Shown here: positions 27,171-33,938 of the stretch, in pieces
Layout: each line of letters starts with the position of its first letter
How positions within the stretch are numbered: position 1 is the first letter of the stretch
Origin: Prorocentrum cordatum
Lineage: Eukaryota > Sar > Dinophyceae > Prorocentrales > Prorocentraceae
Length of the DNA: 33,938 bases
Direction of reading: 5' to 3'
NCBI GenBank assembly: GCA_963575745.1
Contig: CAUYUJ010003993.1
Span: 40,001 to 73,938, forward strand
Position numbers and translations under genes: made by a program
Notes under the pieces: model-generated
Databases searched by the model: none
What the model was told of the DNA's origin: nothing
What the model saw: the letters and a program-made list of their open reading frames with translations, nothing else

Positions 27171-29226
27171 ATGTCCCGACCGAAGAAGGCTCGCTGGGAT
27201 TCTCCAGTGCGCAGGCACAGCTGGGAAGATCTCGATCAGGACACAGACTGGGACGATGCCGAGCATGCGAGGCGAGCAGACCAAGAGGAATCTGCACGTG
27301 AGCTCGAAGGGCACTTTCTTCGCCAGTACGCCTCAGGGAAGATGGGCGCGACGGCCCTGTGTCTGGCGTGCCACTGGGCTGCTGCAGCTGGCGTCACTAG
27401 CACCAGAATTTCTAGATACGCGGTTCCCCCAGGAAAACAATCAGGCGCTTATTCGAGACATTTGTTAAGAGTACTTCCGCTGCAGGAGTCGGCACCCGAG
27501 TTCAATGTGCTTTCTCTCCCCGTCAACAGGAAGGGCAGGAGGGGCAAGAAAGACGTGGCAGTGACACCTGCACACGAAGTCATTGATGCCGGGCTCAAGG
27601 TCTTGAGCGCCTCTGGGCATCCTCTAGCGGAGCCGTCGGAGGCAGATTGGGTGCCGACCTTCAACGAGCACGTGTACAGGGGAATTCCAGGCGACGACCG
27701 ACATGTTTTCCCAGTGGCCGTCTACGTGGACGGGATAAAGTACACACGGGCAATAGGGCCAGGCAGAGCTGACAATGTTGTTACATTTACATGTTATAAC
27801 TTATGTACTCAGAGGAGACACTTGCTCGCAGTCCTCTCGAAAAACGAAGTTTGCAAATGCGGGTGCGGAGGGTGGGATACGCACTGGGGCGTGCCGGACC
27901 ACATAAGATGGTCGATGGCCGCGGCGACCCGAGGGGGGCGCCCTGCAGTCCAAGTGGACGGGGCCCCTTGGCCCGAGGGCTCGCCATACGCCGACGCGGC
28001 CCCGCTCTCGGCAAGGTTCCTTCTTGTACAAGTCAAAGCAGATTGGGCTGAATTCTGTCATGCGCTGGGGATGCCTCAATGGTCAAGCCATCGCGCCCCG
28101 TGCTTCCTGTGCTCCTGCGATGCAGCAAACATGTACAACTTCCACGGCATCTCATTGGACGATGACGGTTGGGGGGCACGTCCTAATACGTACGAAGATG
28201 AATGCATACGTTGTGAGCACCGCATCCGGATAGACACGGGAGCAGTGAGGCAGCAAGTGATTTTGGAAGGGCTCCTGCATTACGACAGGGCCAAAAAGGT
28301 TGGGCGCATGTTGGGGGCGGCCGCCCCCGCGCTCGGCTTGCAACGTGGAGATCGGTTGGAGCCGTCTTCAGAATTGCGCAACCCCGCGGACTTCGAGACG
28401 GCCCCTCTTGGATTCACGTGTATCTTCTGGAGGAGTCACAAAGATGACAAAAATAGGAAAATGGATTGGACCAACCGCCGTTGCCCACTTTTTTCCCACG
28501 AGCTTGGGACGAGTCCTGCTATTGTGTTGCATATAGACACACTCCATACATTATACCTCGGAGTATTCTCTCGTTTTGTTTATGCCGTTCTGTGGGAGGT
28601 ACTGAAATCAAACCCGTGGGGAATCGACGCACCACAGGCAGCGTTGTAGGCAGCTGGATTGAAACGGTTATTCAACGACTATAAAGTTTGGTGCACGCGT
28701 GAAAGTATTGATTTGTCGTACCAACTTTCGACGCTAAGTTTGTCTATGATCGGGGCGTCTGGAAGCATGAAAGGTTTAAAAGCAAAGGCTGCAGAAACTG
28801 GAGTTCTCGTCAGATGGGTTGTAGATTACCTCCGTAGGGAGCAGGGCAGATTCCTACGCGGAGCTAGGCTGCTCGCCGCTGGCGAGGCCGTGCTGGAATA
28901 CATCAAAATATTGAAAGAGTCAGAGTTTCGAGTCCCGTTAATGACTTGCGAGCGTTTACTGTTTCTTTGCAAGCGCCACCTTTTCTTGATGGGCGAGGCG
29001 GGTGAGGATTTTTCAGCCCAAGTCGCACATGTTCGTCCATCTTACACTTAATATCCCCAACCAAGGGAATCCTAGATGTTACAGCGCATTCTTGGACGAG
29101 AGCCTTAATTTAATAATAGCAGGGGTCGCCGCTGTCGCTCGCAAATCAAATTGGGAACGCACGATTTTCAACAGGCTCAGACTCCTCCCGTATGTATCAA
29201 AGAACTGTGCTTTTGCAACGGTGTAA
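27171..29226 (+). pseudogene. Intronless dinoflagellate-expanded protein, possible transposase relative
   Basis: ATG 27171 (MSRPKKARWD; the first ATG after the spliced-leader relic) opens frame 3. A TAG at 28647-28649 interrupts after 492 codons, and the same frame continues at once (AGLKRLFNDYKVW) to about 29008. A one-base shift at the T5 run near 29006-29010 then moves coding to frame 1, ending TAA 29224-29226, about 685 codons in all. Motifs: VAVYVDGIKYT (residue about 185), CKCGCGGWDTHW (about 228), a ADWAEFCHALGMPQW block followed by CFLCSC (about 311), HIDTLHTLYLGVF (about 454), and C-terminal PKSHMFVHL...GNPRCYSAFLDESLN. I recall this motif order from a very large dinoflagellate family. 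The D..H..LGV block and the later PKxHM...E region resemble the general layout of TNP2/Plavaka-like DDE transposases, but that is inference. No introns, so retroposed. Confidence 0.8.
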
Positions 29227-30144
29227 CAGGTCGTTGCGATGGTATATGCAAAAGGAGAAGAAGGACACGGATGAGAAGGATGAGGAGGGTAATGGTAATG
29301 AGACTGTGCACCACCAACAGCAGCAGAAACGACTGGAGCCGAGCGAAACCTGACCAGACAGCAAGGGTTGCGGCCATTATCATTTTTGCCGCGATTGGCA
29401 GGAGGGGCAGAGCAGAACAGCAAGAGGAGAAGAAGGAGGAGGAAGATACGAAGACGGGTGATGAGGCCGACGACGAACATGAGAAGCATCAGAGCATGGG
29501 AAACACACATAAGAAATGTCTGGGCGGGAACGCGGCCACGACGGGGGCAAAGCGGATCCGACCGCTCCCTACTCGGCTCCCGTATCCTCTGGTCCCCGCC
29601 TCTCCTATTACGTCCTCGCGTTTCTCTCGTCGTGCTCTCGCCTCATCCTCCTCAACTTTCCTACCGCTTCTGCTCAGCCATCCGCCGCCTCTCAGACGCG
29701 GCTTTCCCAATGGATCAACAAGAGGTCCCAGAGGCCATATCCTAGGACGGAGGTCGATAGGCCGCATCCACAGTTGAAACTCGCAAAGGCTATACCCTGA
29801 AGTGAGACAGCGAATGAAACGGCGAGTGAGGGCAGGTGGAAAGGGACGGGCCCTAGACGAGCCCGCCTCCGCGCGAGGATGGACGGCGCCAGGGCGCTGG
29901 CTGGCCGACGCGCGGGCCACGAGTCACGCGAGTGACAGGACTCGCGCCGCTTGCTCCTACACCTCCTCCTCCTCCTCCTCCTCCTCCTCCCTGTTATCCC
30001 CCTCCTCCTCCTTGTTCTCTTCCTCCTCATCTTCCTCCTTTCCCCCTCACATGTTTTAAACTGTGTTTGGGAATGTGGGGCGGGGGCGACCTGGTTGATG
30101 ACAGCGTCGCTCCACCTTTCCTCATCCTTCTCCTGTGTAGGCGT
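29227..30144. other. Flank of the retrogene, repeats
   Basis: Purine-rich sequence (29250-29300, 29420-29490), a GC-rich patch around 29810-29940 with no clear frame, and a CCT tract at 29960-30050. No poly(A) tail was seen after 29226. Confidence 0.5.
29960..30050 (+). repeat. CCT/CTT pyrimidine tract
   Basis: Nearly pure pyrimidine sequence, largely CCT repeats. Confidence 0.88.
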
Positions 30145-30739
30145 ATGTTCAAGTTGACTGTCAGACTTATGTTCAAGTTTGTGGTTCGACTCCTGTTTGA
30201 GTTTATGATTAGACGTCTGGTCAAGGTTATTGTTCGACTTATGTTCGAGTTTCTGGTTAGGCTTCTAGTGAAGCGTCTGGCTGGAAGTCTGTTAAAATTC
30301 ATGATTAGACGTGTGTTCAAGTTTCTGGTTAGACGCCCGTTCAAGTGCATGATTAGGCCGTTGGTTAAAGTTCTTGGTTGACGTCTGGTCGAGTGTCTGG
30401 TTGGACTACTGTCGACGTGTCGGGTTAGACGTATTCCCAACTTTCTGGTTTCTGGTCAAGTTTCTGATACGACGCATGTCAAATGTTATGGTTGAACTTC
30501 TGGTCAGGTTTATTGTTAGACTTATGTTCGAGATTATGGTTAGACGGATATTCAAATTTAGTGTTGTATTTCTGTTCGGGTTGCTGGTTACACGTATGAT
30601 CAAGTTTACGGTTGGACTAGTGTTCAAGTTTCAGGTTCGACTTCGGTTTCGGTTTCTGGTTAGATTTATGCTCGCACTTCTGGTTAGACTGCTGTTCAAG
30701 TGCCTTGTTACACGTCTGTTCAAGTTCACGGTTAGACCA
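30145..30739 (+). repeat. 24-bp minisatellite coding for an 8-residue repeat
   Basis: About 25 degenerate copies of a 24-bp unit such as GTGTTCAAGTTTCTGGTTAG plus ACGC. Units follow exactly every 24 bases except one irregular 43-base segment near 30430-30472. In frame 1 each unit reads roughly (M/L)(F/V)KF(L/M)(V/I)R(L/R). The register is a multiple of three and few stops arise (one TGA near 30378), so long open frames result on both strands. Individual copies differ widely, so the array is old. No promoter or start is evident, and I treat it as a repeat rather than a gene. Confidence 0.9.
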
Positions 30740-31159
30740 CGACGGAGACCACGACCACGAAAACGACGGCGACCACGACGACCCTCCACCTCGGTCGATA
30801 CGACCAAAACAGCGACAACGACGACTACCATGACGGCAACAATGGCGACCGCGACGGCGACCACGACGACGACGACGACGATCGCCGCGACAACGGCCAC
30901 GACGACGAGGAGGACTCCTCCTCCTCCTCATCATCATCAACATCCATTCCATCATCGGGATCATCACGTTCCTCCTCCTCCTCCTCCTCCTCCTCGTCTT
31001 CAACCTGGCCCTCCTCCTCCCCCTCGTCCTCATTGTGTTCTCGTACTCATCATCGTCTTCATCATCTTCATCCGCCTCGCCCTCCTCCTCCTCCTCCTCG
31101 GCATCTTCCCCTCCCCCTCCTCCTCCCCCTCCGCGGCCGCCTCGCCCCCTCGCTCTCAG
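30740..31159 (+). repeat. ACG/GAC array followed by CCT/CAT tracts
   Basis: 30740-30915 is dominated by CGAC/ACCACGACG triplets. 30915-31145 switches to CCT and CATCAT pyrimidine-rich sequence and ends in TCGCTCTCAG, an apparent acceptor for the island at 31160. Confidence 0.8.
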
Positions 31160-31258
31160 GCCGCGGGCTGGGCGGGCTGGCAGCTGGCCGACTACACAGC
31201 GATCGAGGAGGACCCCGCGTTTCGACTGGAGAGGAGGCTTGGGCAAGAGAGCGATTGG
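31160..31258 (+). CDS. Exon-like island
   Basis: After CTCTCAG the frame reads AAGWAGWQLADYTAIEEDPA followed by FRLERRLGQESDW, codon-biased and protein-like, then enters GGA-rich sequence. The donor is unclear. The protein family is unknown. It could be linked to the short exon at 32102. Confidence 0.45.
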
Positions 31259-31757
31259 AACAATGAGGAGGGGCATGGGGCGTGGGCGGGAAGGCGGAGG
31301 AAGAGGGGGCGCGAGTGGGAAGGGGGAGGAAGAGGCAGAATATGACTACGGCAAGGCACGGAGGGGAAGTATCAACACGAGCAGGGATCACGATACTGAA
31401 GATGAACGGGGATGGAGGTGGTTGGATGCGGAGGCGTGGGAGGAGGTGGACGGACGATGAGGCGTAGGAGGGTGGGGGATGACGGGGAGGACCAGCATTG
31501 CCAATATTCGATCTGCAGCTCAGAGCTTGAACGGCGTCGGACGGCATCCACGACAGTGGATCGGGAGCAACCGCCCCACCCCGCCCCCCGACCAGGAATA
31601 CGAGGAGGTACGAGGACAAGGATAGAGGAGGGAGAGCGTGGAAAGCAAGGGAGGCGGGAGGAGGGAGAGGAGCGACGAGGAACGGGGACGGCGGCGACGA
31701 CGACGACGACGACGATGAGGGCGATGAGGACGATGAGGACGATGCCAACGACGAATG

Positions 31758-31790
<33 letters not shown>

Positions 31791-32101
31791 TGAGGACGAC
31801 AGAACGGTTCCTGGCGCGGAGCGAGCGGTCGGCGCGAGCCACCTTCCGCCGCCTCTCTGTCCTCCCCCGTCTTAGGGATCCCTTCCTTCTTCCCCCACTC
31901 ATGCTCCCCAGTCTCATCGTCCTACTCTGTTGCTTTTAATGCTTCTCATCCTGCTACTCCGTATCGCCCCCCTCGTCCTCCCGACCTTTCCTCCTCGTCC
32001 CCCGTGCCCCTGATTCTCCTCGAATCCCCGTCCTCGCCTGCCCTTCCGCTACCCCCTCCTCCTCCTCTTCCTGCTCCTGCGCGCCCGCAACCCCGTCCCA
32101 G
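31259..32101. other. Repeat-rich spacer
   Basis: Purine-rich sequence (31265-31480), a short unique patch (31490-31600), a GAC/GAT array (about 31690-31800) and a pyrimidine-rich stretch (31850-32100) ending in CCGTCCCAG. No gene is supported. Confidence 0.55.
31690..31800 (+). repeat. GAC/GAT triplet array
   Basis: Runs of CGACGACGAC and GATGAGGAC triplets translate to poly-Asp or poly-Thr/Arg depending on frame. Confidence 0.88.
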
Positions 32102-32143
32102 GTGGACCTCGCGGCCGTGAACTCCAATCTGATCGTGCACTGA
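32102..32143 (+). CDS. Short terminal exon-like fragment, VDLAAVNSNLIVH
   Basis: It follows CCCCGTCCCAG and ends in TGA at 32141-32143. Bases 32104-32133 match 22 of 30 positions of 20462-20491, where the retrogene encodes KDLIAVRSNLS. The blocks GGACCTC, GCCGT and TCCAATCTGA are identical. This suggests a fragment of a paralogue carrying an intron at this point, or a broken copy. Confidence 0.45.
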   Translation: MDLAAVNSNLIVH

Positions 32144-32187
32144 GCCTCTGCTCTGTGCCCTGAACCGTCGCTCGCTAGCTAATTTCC

Positions 32188-32269
32188 CAACCACTCCCAA
32201 AAACGGGTTATGTTTTCAACCACGCCCAAAAAAGGGTTCCTTGCCATACGCCCTAAAGCGGGTTCCTTG
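32188..32269 (+). repeat. Three degenerate 26-29 bp units
   Basis: Units begin CAACCACTCCCAAAAACGGG, CAACCACGCCCAAAAAAGGG and CCATACGCCCTAAAGCGGG; the second and third end GGTTCCTTG. Confidence 0.75.
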
Positions 32270-32412
32270 CTCAGTTTCACAGGGGTTCTTGCTGTTCCTA
32301 AGGGGGGAACCCATTGCGCGAGGCCACCTTTCCTAATTGAGGGGCGCGCAGGGGTCGGGCGCCTCCGTGGACCGCGTCGCTGTTGCAGAGAACATGCGAC
32401 ACAACCATTTCC

Positions 32413-32413
<1 letters not shown>

Positions 32414-32446
<33 letters not shown>
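32414..32446 (+). repeat. TC dinucleotide microsatellite
   Basis: An uninterrupted TC run of 33 bases. Confidence 0.95.
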
Positions 32447-32453
<7 letters not shown>

Positions 32454-32465
32454 CCTCTTTCCCCC

Positions 32466-32693
32466 TACATGCATGCATGCATGCATGCACGCGCAGCTAT
32501 GTACATACATCCTTACATAGATATATAGGTATGTGTACACATATATGCATGCAAATACACATACATACATACATGCATGCATGCATGCATGCATACATAC
32601 ATATATTTATATATACATACACATGTATGCACACCTGCATACGTACATCCATACATACGTACATACATACATGCATACATACATACATACACG
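32466..32693 (+). repeat. CATG and CATA tetranucleotide arrays
   Basis: Alternating CATG (32466-32489, 32571-32592) and CATA/TACA repeats cover about 225 bases. Palindromic CATG units could form cruciforms. Confidence 0.93.
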
Positions 32694-32708
32694 AAGGCGC
32701 GGCAGAAC

Positions 32709-32812
32709 AGGAGGAGGAGGAGGAGGAGGAGGAGAAGGAGTAGGAGGAGGCGGAGGAGGAAAAGGAAGAGGAGGACGAGGCGGAGGAGGAGGAAGAGGAG
32801 GACCCGCCGCCA
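32709..32812 (+). repeat. GGA-rich tract
   Basis: GGA repeats interrupted by AGA, GCG and GAC units. Confidence 0.92.
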
Positions 32813-32904
32813 TCATCAAACCGCAAGGCTTGCGAGTGCGACTGAGATGAAGCAGCGCGGGGGGAACGCTACCGTAGATGTGGGGGGAAAGGAAAACGAG
32901 GAAT

Positions 32905-33030
32905 AGGAGGAGGAGGGGGAGGAGGGGGAGGGGGAGGAGGAGGAGGAGGAGGAGGAGGAGGAGGAGGAGGAGGAGCAGGAGGAAGAGGAGGAGGAGGAGG
33001 AGGAGGAGGAGGAGGAGGAGGAGGAGGAGC
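32905..33030 (+). repeat. GGA triplet run
   Basis: Almost uninterrupted GGA/GGG repeats for 125 bases, one of the longest in the window. Confidence 0.95.
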
Positions 33031-33493
33031 GGGACGGAGAGGGCGTGGAATATGTGGAAGGACACGCCCAGGCACGCGGAGGTATCGACTGATATCTTGC
33101 ACGGGCATTGGTCTCGCGATACTTGCCACGACGACGGGAAAAAAACAACGGGGGAGGGCGCGCCAGCAGCCCGCTCGCGCGGGGGCCGTCGGGCGCAGAT
33201 TGCGTGGGAATAAATCACGCACCAGTAGCTTATAAGCGGGAGGAAAGGCCACGTGGGCGAGGAGGGCAAGGATAGGAGGACGAGTAGGAGAAGGAAGGAG
33301 GAGGATCCGTTTGAATCCATGCGCGGCGAGCACTTCTATGAAAGATGTCGGCCGTGGATTACGGACAATTTGCCTGACTTGACCTACCTTTCGACGCGCA
33401 TCGCATTCGCTTGTTTCGGAAATAGCGGCGGCGCGAGAGGCAAGGTGAAAGGAGTAAGAGAACTGCCCATTTTCTGTAACAAAAACATAAGTT

Positions 33494-33639
33494 CGCGTTG
33501 ACCGATTGGAAAGCGTTGTCTGCTGGACATCTGTCGGGCCATTTTCTGTTGTTTCTATTTTTTTGCCGGCCGCCCGCGGGCGTTTTCAGAAATTTTTGAA
33601 AATTAATTCTTTTCTAATTAAAAGGAAAAAAAGCACCTC
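33494..33639 (-). repeat. Dispersed repeat, copy 2 (inverted)
   Basis: The reverse complement is collinear with 17493-17625. Exact blocks are 33573-33589 (17 nt), 33549-33560 (12 nt) and 33542-33549 (8 nt); TTTCCAAT.GG.CAA (33494-33512) matches at 15 of 19 positions. The segment is AT-rich compared with its surroundings, except for a GC palindrome core (GCCGGCCGCCCGCGGGC). Confidence 0.75.
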
Positions 33640-33938
33640 TGGGAAACGGTTGTCTTCCAATCCCCTCAGTGGAAATGGGCCCTTTTAGGGGCCAGTGAAA
33701 AAGGGAGCCTGGGGGGAGGGTCTATTCCAACATCGTTGATGGCTCTTGGGTTTACATTGGTCCTCCTCGTCCTCGTCGTCCTCCTCCTCCTCGTCCTCCT
33801 CCTCTTCCTTCTCCTCCCCCTCTTCCTCCTCCTCCTCCCCCTCCTCCTCCTCCTCCTTCTCCTCTTCCTCCTCCTCATCCCCCTCCTCCCTCCCCCTCAG
33901 CCCCTGCGCTCAGGACCGCAGCAACAGGGGCAGGTTTC
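33640..33938 (+). other. Right edge: CCT tract ending in CAG
   Basis: Short unique sequence, then a CCT/CTT tract (33760-33899) ending in CCCCCTCAG, followed by about 38 GC-rich bases to the window edge. By analogy with the other islands an exon could start at 33900, but too little is visible. Confidence 0.5.

Larger units (their letters stand above)
32144..33493. other. Repeat-dominated region without supported genes
   Basis: It includes three ~27-bp units (32188-32269), a TC run, CATG/CATA arrays, two GGA tracts and a moderately GC-rich unique stretch (33050-33260). An open frame at 33253-33501 (DPFESMRGEHFYERCRPWIT) looks faintly protein-like but has no confirmed exon signals. Confidence 0.5.

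Noticed and set aside
30145-30739. CRISPR array
   Set aside because: Units are adjacent and all degenerate, without constant repeats separated by unique spacers, and the context is eukaryotic.
32607-33320. Leu-rich minus-strand frame resembling a membrane protein
   Set aside because: The Leu run is a reading of CTC/CTT triplets complementary to GGA repeats.

Overview
The window looks like nuclear DNA of a dinoflagellate. The evidence is: degenerate copies of the 22-nt dinoflagellate spliced leader just upstream of two reading frames; proteins resembling large dinoflagellate-specific families; very G/C-rich third codon positions; retroelement debris; and long simple-sequence tracts between short exon-like islands. 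There is no bacterial-style operon, ribosome binding site, CRISPR array, tRNA or rRNA gene that I can support. All family assignments are from reading motifs, not from a database search.

Layout. Positions 1-14277 are one nested transposon pair. The outer element is a decayed LINE (endonuclease, reverse transcriptase, zinc-knuckle, RNase H, C-terminal Cys motif). Its 5' end lies beyond the left edge. Between the knuckle and RNase H it is split by an 8.7-kb tyrosine-recombinase retrotransposon (4374-13113) with gag-like, RT, RNase H and recombinase regions. That element carries split direct repeats: A1 on the left, B1-A2-B2 on the right. Removing exactly the inserted segment puts the LINE back in one frame across the junction. 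Both elements carry stops and frameshifts.

Positions 14278-20245 hold one plausible alanine-rich gene (14719-15438), followed by about 5 kb dominated by CCT/GGA tracts, minisatellites and a few short exon-like islands. At 20246-22039 a spliced-leader relic precedes a long, largely intronless reading frame with one frameshift. At 22546-24945 there are three exons of another gene, separated by AT- or pyrimidine-rich introns. At 27120-29226 a second spliced-leader relic precedes an intronless member of a dinoflagellate family with a transposase-like layout, broken by one stop and one frameshift. Both relic-headed genes look like mRNAs reinserted into the genome.

The right end (29227-33938) is mostly repeats: a 24-bp minisatellite that stays largely open as an 8-residue repeat, GAC, GGA, CATG and CT arrays, two small exon-like islands, and an inverted copy of a roughly 140-bp dispersed element also present at 17.5 kb. 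The genes do not form a visible pathway. The main story is retroposition: one transposon inside another, reinserted mRNAs, and repeat expansion around small exons.
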